DNA from: Nanobdellota archaeon
GTDB lineage: Archaea > Thermoproteota > Nitrososphaeria > Nitrososphaerales > Nitrosopumilaceae
NCBI GenBank assembly: GCA_012030815.1
Contig: JAAUVF010000012.1
Location: 1-11,743, forward strand
Reading direction: 5' to 3'
DNA: 11,743 nt
The translations under genes were made by a program, and so were the position numbers. Each line of letters begins with the position of its first letter. Position 1 is the first letter of the stretch. The notes beneath the pieces were generated by a model that saw only the letters and a list, made by a program, of their open reading frames with translations, did not search any database and was not told where the DNA came from. Shown one piece after another: positions 6,387-11,743 of the stretch.

Positions 6387-7124
6387 ATGCTTCCTGCACA
6401 ACAAGGTTACGATAGAGCAATCACAGTCTTTTCACCGGATGGTAGACTATACCAAGTAGAATATGCCATTGAGACTGTAAGAAGAGGAACAATTGCAGTT
6501 GGAATTAAATCAAAAGAAGGAATTGTAATTGCAGTTGAAGAAAAACCAAGAAAATTACAGATCACAGATATTGCTCAAAAAATATTTCAAATTGATGATC
6601 ATATAGGAGTAGCTGCTGCAGGATATATCCCAGATGCTAGAAGCCAAGTAGATAATGCAAGATTCTTTTCTCAGAGTAATAAAATGATTTATGACGAAGC
6701 AGTTGAAGTTGAAACAATTGCAAAACATTTAGCTGATCAATCTCAACAGTATACACAGTATGCAGGTGTAAGACCATATGGTGTTGCGTTAATTTTAGGT
6801 GGAGTTGTAAATAACAATGCACAGTTATACCTTACAGATCCAAGTGGAACTTACATATCATATGATGCAATTGCAATTGGTTCAGGTTCTGATCAAGTAA
6901 CAGACTTCTTAGAAAAAACATACAAACATGAATTATCAATTGAAGATGCATCAGTGTTAGCAGCAGCAGCAATTTATCTTTCAAGTGAAGACAGGGAAGG
7001 AACAAGTCATATCAGAATGGCACAAATTAAAACAAAAACAGAAACATTCGAATTAGTATCAGAGGAACAAATAGCAAATTATGCAAAAGCAGCTAAAGAA
7101 AAATATCCTCACGAAAAGAAATAG
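6387..7124 (+). CDS. psmA: 20S proteasome alpha subunit
   Basis: The 245-residue protein forms the outer heptameric rings of the cytoplasmic 20S proteasome, gating access to the beta-subunit proteolytic chamber and docking AAA unfoldases. The alpha-type N-terminal signature GYDRAITVFSPDGRLYQVEY spans residues 7-26 and forms the gate and helix H0. Lys65 (in AQKIFQID) aligns with the pocket lysine that receives the HbYX tail of unfoldases, and RPYG is at 129-132. The catalytic threonine of beta subunits is absent, as expected. Length is typical. The ATG directly precedes the conserved LPAQQGYDR start and follows a TATA-like element at leaderless distance. The frame is intact. Confidence 0.97.
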   Translation: MLPAQQGYDRAITVFSPDGRLYQVEYAIETVRRGTIAVGIKSKEGIVIAVEEKPRKLQITDIAQKIFQIDDHIGVAAAGYIPDARSQVDNARFFSQSNKMIYDEAVEVETIAKHLADQSQQYTQYAGVRPYGVALILGGVVNNNAQLYLTDPSGTYISYDAIAIGSGSDQVTDFLEKTYKHELSIEDASVLAAAAIYLSSEDREGTSHIRMAQIKTKTETFELVSEEQIANYAKAAKEKYPHEKK

Positions 7125-7156
7125 TCGATTATAATTACATGTGAGATTTAATTACA

Positions 7157-7969
7157 TTGAAAATATCTGTTGCTATCCCAGAATCAGCATTATCTGATGA
7201 ATCATTAAAACTCGACAAAACACGAAAAATATCAGTACTTGCAAGAGCTTGCGCAATTTTTAAGGTGGATACGATTTATGTTTATCAAGAAGGAAATTAC
7301 AAAGAAGACGGCAGTTTACTTGTAACTATTTTAAAATATCTTGAAACTCCACAATTTTTACGAAGAAGATTATTTCCAAAGATGAATGATTTAAAATTTG
7401 CAGGGGTATTATACCCATTAAGAATTCCCAGTCATGCAACACCAGCAAATCCTAAAAAAATAAACGTCGGAGACGTCAGGGAAGGAGTGATAGTCAGTCT
7501 AAAAGGCAAGAAGTTTATCGATGTTGGCATCAATGAATTAATTCCATTTTTTGGAAAAGAAAACGTAGGCAAAAGAGCAACAGTACAATTCAAAACAGGT
7601 TATCCTGATTTGTCAGTCAAAGAAATTCAAAGAAATGAGACGCCTCTGTATTGGGGATATACAGTAAAAGAAAGAGCAAATTTATTTTCATTACTAACTG
7701 AGTGGCAAGGAAACACAATCATTACTTCAAGAAAAGGGCGCACTGCAACAAAAGAGCAGTTAGCGAAATATCTAAACTCAGATCTTCCAGTATTGGTAGT
7801 TTTTGGATCTCCTGAAAAAGGAGTGCATGAAATATTAGGTGGAAAAATGAAAAATGTTCAAAATGCAAAAACATTGAATTTTTTCCCAAACCAGGCAACT
7901 GAAACAGTACGCTTGGATGAAGCCCTTTTAGGAACATTATCAATAATTAATGCATACAAAACAGGTTAA
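7157..7969 (+). CDS. SPOUT-fold RNA methyltransferase (SPOUT1/C9orf114-like, PF02598 family)
   Basis: The 270-residue protein matches the archaeal/eukaryotic family annotated as putative RNA uridine-N3 methyltransferase. The motif YLETPQFLRRRLFP (61-74) and LYPLRIPSH (85-93) are family hallmarks. An OB-like insertion (about 102-160; NVGDVREGVIVSLKGKKFID) follows, and the C-terminal trefoil-knot cofactor region includes VLVVFGSPEKGV (212-223). It would transfer a methyl group from S-adenosylmethionine to RNA, probably rRNA; the exact target cannot be read from sequence. The start is TTG: an in-frame stop at 7142 leaves no upstream ATG, and ATTATAATTA lies about 25 bases before it. Position just upstream of uL3 is common in archaea and supports a ribosome-related role. 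A small membrane peptide gene follows six bases later. Confidence 0.9.
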   Translation: MKISVAIPESALSDESLKLDKTRKISVLARACAIFKVDTIYVYQEGNYKEDGSLLVTILKYLETPQFLRRRLFPKMNDLKFAGVLYPLRIPSHATPANPKKINVGDVREGVIVSLKGKKFIDVGINELIPFFGKENVGKRATVQFKTGYPDLSVKEIQRNETPLYWGYTVKERANLFSLLTEWQGNTIITSRKGRTATKEQLAKYLNSDLPVLVVFGSPEKGVHEILGGKMKNVQNAKTLNFFPNQATETVRLDEALLGTLSIINAYKTG

Positions 7970-7975
7970 AGTAAA

Positions 7976-8086
7976 ATGGTAGAAAAGAAAAATTTCTTAA
8001 TTTTAGCAATAGGATTAGGAGTAGCAGGAGTAATTATTGGTGGAATTACCATCTGGAATGTTGCAAATAGCTTAATGGTACCATAA
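7976..8086 (+). CDS. 36-residue single-helix membrane peptide
   Basis: ATG-started frame MVEKKN followed by one glycine-rich hydrophobic helix (residues 7-28, FLILAIGLGVAGVIIGGITI) and a short tail WNVANSLMVP. Its GxGxxG-like spacing could favour helix packing. It begins six bases after the methyltransferase stop, so it is probably the second gene of that operon. No Shine-Dalgarno is visible. It belongs to no family I recognise. It is the third such tiny membrane protein in the window. Confidence 0.6.
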   Translation: MVEKKNFLILAIGLGVAGVIIGGITIWNVANSLMVP

Positions 8087-8101
8087 TTGTAATGAAATTG
8101 T

Positions 8102-8133
8102 TCGTTAACCACATATTTTTAGCAAGTTAACGA
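8102..8133. promoter_or_regulatory. Inverted repeat upstream of the ribosomal operon promoter
   Basis: TCGTTAAC (8102-8109) and GTTAACGA (8126-8133) are perfect 8-bp arms with a 16-base spacer containing ATATTTTT. The GTTAAC cores are palindromic and 22 bp apart, about two helix turns. The element lies just upstream of the predicted uL3 TATA box. It could be a dimer-of-dimers operator, or a terminator for the operon ending at 8086. Confidence 0.4.
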
Positions 8134-8144
8134 TGTCTCACATG

Positions 8145-8154
8145 GTTTATTAGA
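8145..8154 (+). promoter_or_regulatory. TATA-like box for the ribosomal protein operon
   Basis: GTTTATTAGA is centred about 31 bases before ATG 8181. No Shine-Dalgarno precedes the ATG, so the uL3 transcript is probably leaderless or nearly so. Confidence 0.45.
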
Positions 8155-8180
8155 CGCTTGAAGACGATTTCGATTTATCC

Positions 8181-9173
8181 ATGGGTCATAGAAAATACGC
8201 TCAACCACGTAGAGGAAGTGCAGCATACTATCCTAGAGGACGTGCCAAAAGCATGGAAGCCAGAATTAGATCATGGCCAAAAAATAATTCAGATGAGCCA
8301 AAAATTTTAGCACATTGTGGTTTCAAAGCTGGATGTGTTCAATTAGTTACAATCGATGATCGTGAAAAAACTCCAAACGCAGGAAAACAACTTGTAAGTC
8401 TTGGAACAGTATTAGTAACTCCACCAGTTTCAATATTGGGAGTCAGAGGTTATTCAAAAGATCATTATGGATTACATGCCGAGTTTGATGTGTATGCAAA
8501 AGAATTTCCAAAAAATATTTCAAAAGAGATTAATTTAAAAAATAAAGATGGCGCAATGGAGAATGCAGAAAAAGTACTTGGAAGAGTTAAAGAAATTTTT
8601 GCAATAGTTGCAGTTTCCCCTCGAGATGCAGGATTAGAACAAAAAAAGCCATACATCTTTGAGGCACTAGTAAGTGGCGGTGATGTTAAAAAACAATTTG
8701 AACATGTAAAAGAATTATTAGGAAAAGAAATCAAAATTGATCAGATTTTTGAAACGGGTGCAACAATAGATGTTGCAGCAATTACAAAAGGTAAAGGATG
8801 GCAAGGCGTCATACAAAGATTCGGAGTTAAGAAAAAACAACACAAATCAAGAAAAACAGTTAGAGAAGTTGCATCATTAGGTCCAATTTCACCAGCAAGT
8901 GTAATGTACTCAGTTCCAAGAGCAGGTCAAATGGGATTTCATCAAAGAACAGAATACGATAAAAGAATCATGGTAATTGGCAATACAGAAAACAATCAAA
9001 TAAAAATAAATCCAGATGGAGGCTACAAACATTTTGGTTTAGTCAAAGGAGATTTCATAATTCTAAAAGGTTCAGTACCAGGAACATATAGAAGATTAAT
9101 CAAACTTAGAAGTCAAATTAGAAACGCACCGGTTAAAGTCACAAAACCAAATATCTTGGAGGTTGTAATATAA
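8181..9173 (+). CDS. rpl3: Large-subunit ribosomal protein uL3
   Basis: The 330-residue protein has the archaeal/eukaryotic uL3 length and sequence: basic N-terminal extension MGHRKYAQPRRGSAAYYPRG, the long W-finger region around KKKQHKSRKTVREVASLGP, and the motif GFHQRTEYDKRIMVIGN. uL3 is an early assembly protein whose finger reaches the peptidyl-transferase centre. The ATG lies about 31 bases after a TATA-like box. Its TAA shares one base with the uL4 ATG (TAATG), giving translational coupling. It is the first gene of the operon in this window, and the frame is intact. Confidence 0.97.
   Translation: MGHRKYAQPRRGSAAYYPRGRAKSMEARIRSWPKNNSDEPKILAHCGFKAGCVQLVTIDDREKTPNAGKQLVSLGTVLVTPPVSILGVRGYSKDHYGLHAEFDVYAKEFPKNISKEINLKNKDGAMENAEKVLGRVKEIFAIVAVSPRDAGLEQKKPYIFEALVSGGDVKKQFEHVKELLGKEIKIDQIFETGATIDVAAITKGKGWQGVIQRFGVKKKQHKSRKTVREVASLGPISPASVMYSVPRAGQMGFHQRTEYDKRIMVIGNTENNQIKINPDGGYKHFGLVKGDFIILKGSVPGTYRRLIKLRSQIRNAPVKVTKPNILEVVI
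9158..9163 (+). promoter_or_regulatory. Shine-Dalgarno of uL4
   Basis: A full GGAGGT nine bases before ATG 9173, inside the last codons of uL3. It is the strongest ribosome binding site in the window. Confidence 0.7.
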
Positions 9174-9985
9174 TGAAAACTAATGTGTTGACACTAAAAG
9201 GAACCAAAGATAGTGAAGTAGAATTACCATTAGTATTTTCAACTCCATTTAGAGCTGAACTTATTCATAAAGCATTTACAAATTTAACTTCACATAAATT
9301 TCAACCACAGGGAAGACATCCAACTGCAGGTATGGACGTAGTGGCAAGATCAAATGATCCACCAACAGGACAACATCAAGCACGTATTGCAAAAATGAAA
9401 GGCGGTGGTGGTGGAAGACAAGGTCAAGCAGGTGGTGTTGCATCAGTAAGAGGTGGAAGACAAGCCCATCCTCCAATAGTAGATAGAGTGATTTTCAAGA
9501 AATTAAACAAAAAAGAAAATAAATTAGCATTTTGTTCTGCAATAGCTGCAACTGCATCAAAAGATTTGATAAAGTCAAGAGGACATAAAATAGAAGGCAT
9601 AGAAGCATTCCCAATTATCATAACAAATGATATTGAATCAATTTCCAAAGCAAGTGATATTTACAAAGTGTTAGAAGATCTGAAACTAATGAAAGACGTA
9701 GAAAGACTTCAGACAAGAAAACCACGTACTGGAAAATCATCACTTAGAGGTAGAAGTAAAAAAGTCGGAAAGAGTGTATTGTTTGTCACAAAAGATGCAT
9801 CAAAAGTAAGCAAAGCATGTGGTGCATTACCAGGAGTAGAAGTGAGAGCAGTAAAAGATTTGAGTGTATTGGATTTAGCGCCAGGTTCTGATCCTATTAG
9901 ATTAACAGTATATTCAAAAGCAGCAATAGAAGAAATTGCAAAGATAAAATCAACACATCTAGAATTAATGGTGAAAGTAAGATGA
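9173..9985 (+). CDS. rpl4: Large-subunit ribosomal protein uL4
   Basis: The 270-residue archaeal uL4 has a globular domain plus a long loop lining the exit tunnel. The loop is visible as GRHPTAGMD, then the Gly/Arg-rich KMKGGGGGRQGQAGG and SVRGGRQAHPP. The basic segment LQTRKPRTGKSSLRGRSKK follows in the second half. The ATG overlaps the uL3 stop and has a strong GGAGGT upstream. The last four bases overlap the uL23 start (ATGA). The frame is intact and the length normal. Confidence 0.96.
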   Translation: MKTNVLTLKGTKDSEVELPLVFSTPFRAELIHKAFTNLTSHKFQPQGRHPTAGMDVVARSNDPPTGQHQARIAKMKGGGGGRQGQAGGVASVRGGRQAHPPIVDRVIFKKLNKKENKLAFCSAIAATASKDLIKSRGHKIEGIEAFPIIITNDIESISKASDIYKVLEDLKLMKDVERLQTRKPRTGKSSLRGRSKKVGKSVLFVTKDASKVSKACGALPGVEVRAVKDLSVLDLAPGSDPIRLTVYSKAAIEEIAKIKSTHLELMVKVR

Positions 9986-10248
9986 ATGTAGATCAAGCAA
10001 GTAAAATCATTTTGAAACCATACATTACTGAAAAAACATTTGCCATGGTTGAAAATGAAAGTAAAATTTGTTTTATTGTAGATAGATCAGCAAGTAAACC
10101 ACAGATAATTGAAGCTGTAAATGCTTTGTACAATCAAAAAGCTACTGGTGTGAACACAGCAAGAACAATTTACGGTAAAAAGGCATTTGTGCAATTTGAA
10201 AGTACAGAAAAAGCCAGAGACCTAGCCACGAAGATAGGAATGCTATAA
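9982..10248 (+). CDS. rpl23: Large-subunit ribosomal protein uL23
   Basis: The 88-residue protein sits at the tunnel exit, where nascent-chain factors and the signal recognition particle dock. The family motif KPYITEKTFAMVE is near the N-terminus, and the rRNA-binding hairpin ATGVNTARTIYGKKAFVQF is in the second half. ATG 9982 overlaps the uL4 TGA in ATGA, so translation is likely coupled. In the classical archaeal order uL2 would come next; here uS19 follows after 44 bp. Confidence 0.95.
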   Translation: MNVDQASKIILKPYITEKTFAMVENESKICFIVDRSASKPQIIEAVNALYNQKATGVNTARTIYGKKAFVQFESTEKARDLATKIGML

Positions 10249-10249
10249 T

Positions 10250-10291
10250 ATGGATAACAAGAATTCATCAATACAAAGAGAGGATAAATAA
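10250..10291 (+). other. 13-codon mini-ORF filling the uL23-uS19 gap
   Basis: ATG 10250 begins one base after the uL23 stop, and TAA 10289-10291 ends one base before the uS19 ATG. The product would be MDNKNSSIQREDK, polar and unlike any part of uL2. It may be a coupling leader that carries ribosomes across the gap, or chance. Listed because of the exact fit, not because a peptide is shown. Confidence 0.25.
10278..10283 (+). promoter_or_regulatory. Shine-Dalgarno-like site of uS19
   Basis: GAGAGG, nine bases before ATG 10293. It is a partial match to the anti-SD and is the only candidate in the gap. Confidence 0.4.
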
Positions 10292-10292
10292 A

Positions 10293-10688
10293 ATGGTTAA
10301 AGAATTTCTATATCGCGGATTGCCCAAGGAGGAGCTAGAGAATATGTCCCTAGAGAAATTATTTACAATATTTAATTCCAGACAAAGACGATCACTTACA
10401 CGAGGAATTACAGATGATAAAAGAAAATTGATCGAAGAAATAAAATCTGCAAAAGCTGGAAAAATAAAAAATCCAATCAAAACTCATTCTAGAGATTTAA
10501 TTATTTTACCATACATGGTAGGTGTTACAGTAAACGTTTTTTCAGGAAAGGAATTCACACCAGTTTTACTTAAAACTGAAATGATTGGCCATTATCTTGG
10601 GGAATATGTAATAACAAACAAAAGAGTCTCACATGGTGCACCAGGTGTCGGAGCATCAAGATCTAGTCTCTACGTACCATTAAAGTGA
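10293..10688 (+). CDS. rps19: Small-subunit ribosomal protein uS19
   Basis: The 131-residue archaeal uS19 has an N-terminal helical extension (YRGLPKEELENMSLEKLFTI), the basic SRQRRSLTRG, and the conserved core KTHSRDLIILPYMVG, then VFSGKEFTPVLLKTEMIGHY and the C-terminal HGAPGVGASRSSLYVPLK. It binds the head of the 30S subunit. A GAGAGG site precedes the ATG. The stop TGA 10686-10688 overlaps a GTG at 10685, but uL22 more likely starts at ATG 10694. Confidence 0.96.
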   Translation: MVKEFLYRGLPKEELENMSLEKLFTIFNSRQRRSLTRGITDDKRKLIEEIKSAKAGKIKNPIKTHSRDLIILPYMVGVTVNVFSGKEFTPVLLKTEMIGHYLGEYVITNKRVSHGAPGVGASRSSLYVPLK

Positions 10689-10693
10689 TTATC

Positions 10694-11152
10694 ATGGGCA
10701 GATTCAAATACGCATTTCAAAATTTTGATCCAACAAAACATGTTCGCTCTTCATTAAGAGAGAAAGATATATCGCACAAACACGCACGTGAGGTAGCTGT
10801 TGCAATTAAAGGATTGTCTATTGAAAGAGCCAGAGATTATCTTCAATCAGTAGTCAATAAAGAAAGAGCAATCGCATTTAGAAGATTCAACAATCAAGTA
10901 GGTCATAGAACAGATCCTGGAATGATGTCGGGTCGTTATCCACAAAAAACAGTAAAAGAATTCATCAAAGTACTAGATAATTTAGAATCAAATGCAGAAT
11001 ACAAAGGAATGGATTTAGACAGATTAAAAATTGTAAATGCTACAGTTCACAAAGGTGTAATTGTAAAAAGATTCATACCAAGAGCAATGGGAAGAGCCAC
11101 TCCAAAGAACAATGTGTTAACACATGTAGAATTAGTGGCACAGGAGATATAA
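10694..11152 (+). CDS. rpl22: Large-subunit ribosomal protein uL22
   Basis: The 152-residue archaeal uL22 begins [19 protein letters not shown], the usual N-terminus, which is why ATG 10694 is chosen over the in-frame GTG at 10685 that overlaps the uS19 stop. The [20 protein letters not shown] region, the loop [15 protein letters not shown] and the C-terminal beta-hairpin [13 protein letters not shown], which lines the exit tunnel, are all present. The frame is intact. uS3 starts one base after its TAA. Confidence 0.96.
   Translation: MGRFKYAFQNFDPTKHVRSSLREKDISHKHAREVAVAIKGLSIERARDYLQSVVNKERAIAFRRFNNQVGHRTDPGMMSGRYPQKTVKEFIKVLDNLESNAEYKGMDLDRLKIVNATVHKGVIVKRFIPRAMGRATPKNNVLTHVELVAQEI
11143..11148 (+). 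promoter_or_regulatory. Shine-Dalgarno of uS3
   Basis: GGAGAT, five bases before ATG 11154, within the last codons of uL22. Confidence 0.5.
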
Positions 11153-11153
11153 C

Positions 11154-11743
11154 ATGTCAGCAGTAAAAAATGTAATTAAAGACAACTACAACATGATGCT
11201 TCTCAAAGATTATTTGAGAGTAGCAATTAAAGATGCAGGTTTTTCACATGCCGAAATTTCAAAAACACCGATGGGAACAAGAGTTGCATTACATGTAACA
11301 CGACCAGGAATTGTTATTGGAAGAAAAGGTTCTGGAATTAGAGAATTAACAGATAAACTTGCAACTGATTTCAAATTAAAAAATCCACAGATATCAGTAG
11401 TTGAAATAGCAAAACCAGAACTATCACCAAGTGTAATGTGTAATAGAATGGCATCACATTTGGAACGCGGCACAGCATTTAGAAGAGCTACAATGTGGAC
11501 ACTAAAACAAATTATGGATAATGGTGCTATGGGCGTCCAAATAACAATTTCAGGAAAATTACGTGGAGATCGTTCTGCATTTGAAAAACATAGTGCTGGA
11601 ATTTTACCAAGAGCAGGCCACCATGCAGAAGTAATCGTAGATGAAGATATTGCACATGTACAAACTCCTATGGGATTAATTGGAATTAGAATAAGAATCG
11701 CAATAAATGAAAAATTTGTTCCAGAGTTTGAATTAAAACACAA
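11154..11743 (+). CDS. rps3: Small-subunit ribosomal protein uS3 (5' part, runs off the window)
   Basis: The frame is open from ATG 11154 to the last base, giving 196 complete codons. The N-terminal type II KH domain carries the GxxG loop as [10 protein letters not shown] after VALHVTRPG. The C-terminal domain shows [36 protein letters not shown] and [15 protein letters not shown], all archaeal uS3 hallmarks. It forms part of the mRNA entry site on the 30S subunit. The start follows the uL22 stop by one base with GGAGAT upstream. The opposite-strand open frame over this region is a shadow. Confidence 0.96.
   Translation, partial: MSAVKNVIKDNYNMMLLKDYLRVAIKDAGFSHAEISKTPMGTRVALHVTRPGIVIGRKGSGIRELTDKLATDFKLKNPQISVVEIAKPELSPSVMCNRMASHLERGTAFRRATMWTLKQIMDNGAMGVQITISGKLRGDRSAFEKHSAGILPRAGHHAEVIVDEDIAHVQTPMGLIGIRIRIAINEKFVPEFELKH

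Noticed and set aside
9405..9470. Glycine-rich repeat-like DNA in uL4
   Set aside because: It encodes the normal Gly/Arg-rich tunnel loop of uL4, not a tandem repeat.
10250..10291. Remnant of a deleted uL2 gene
   Set aside because: The 13 residues MDNKNSSIQREDK show no resemblance to any uL2 segment; reported only as a possible leader ORF.
11210..11743. Long minus-strand open frame of 177 codons
   Set aside because: It lies wholly within uS3, whose conserved KH motifs on the plus strand are unmistakable; low-GC codon use makes long shadows.
1..11743. CRISPR array, insertion sequence or prophage
   Set aside because: No spaced direct repeats, transposase, integrase or phage gene was seen on either strand.

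Overview
The window is AT-rich archaeal DNA, most likely from a marine ammonia-oxidising member of the Nitrososphaerota (Thaumarchaeota), close to Nitrosopumilus. The grounds are an archaeal 20S proteasome alpha subunit, the archaeal SPOUT methyltransferase next to an archaeal-type ribosomal cluster (uL3-uL4-uL23-uS19-uL22-uS3), a DUF371 protein, a Cdv/ESCRT-III division protein, and start codons that sit about 25 bp behind TATA-like boxes with no leader. The genus is an inference; the phylum is fairly safe.

Layout. 1-306: the 3' end of a BioF-type PLP enzyme. 482-2090: a polytopic membrane histidine kinase broken by two frameshifts, meeting stop-to-stop a single-domain response regulator on the minus strand (2091-2441). 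2518-2622 (minus): a 34-residue membrane peptide. 2713-4561: a two-gene thiol-redox operon (a CcdA-like electron carrier and a membrane-anchored DipZ-type thioredoxin with its C-terminal domain), both genes broken. 4657-5314: an ESCRT-III/CdvB-like gene with a +1 break. 5327-5668 (minus): an unrecognised basic protein. 5757-5879 (minus): a 40-residue membrane peptide. 5919-6334 (minus): a frameshifted DUF371 gene, divergent from intact psmA (6387-7124). 7157-8086: a SPOUT RNA methyltransferase and a 36-residue membrane peptide. 8181 to the end: the ribosomal protein operon, with uS3 running off the edge.

How the genes work together. The right half is housekeeping: protein turnover, RNA modification and ribosome assembly, all with intact frames. 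The left half is accessory: signalling (kinase and regulator), extracytoplasmic disulfide chemistry (CcdA passes electrons from the cytoplasm to the anchored thioredoxin) and membrane remodelling in cell division.

The most striking property is the reading-frame pattern. Eight disruptions fall in five genes left of 6340 and none falls in the nine genes to the right. In every case the family homology continues directly in the next frame and the total length returns to a multiple of three after correcting one or two bases. Indels in short A/T runs (sequencing error or recent decay) are the simplest explanation. Two of the sites, however, coincide with textbook recoding motifs: CTT-TAG in the cdvB-like gene and A_AAT_TTT in the DipZ-like gene. 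No tRNA, rRNA, insertion sequence, CRISPR array or prophage gene was seen. No stretch over 300 bases lacks a gene.
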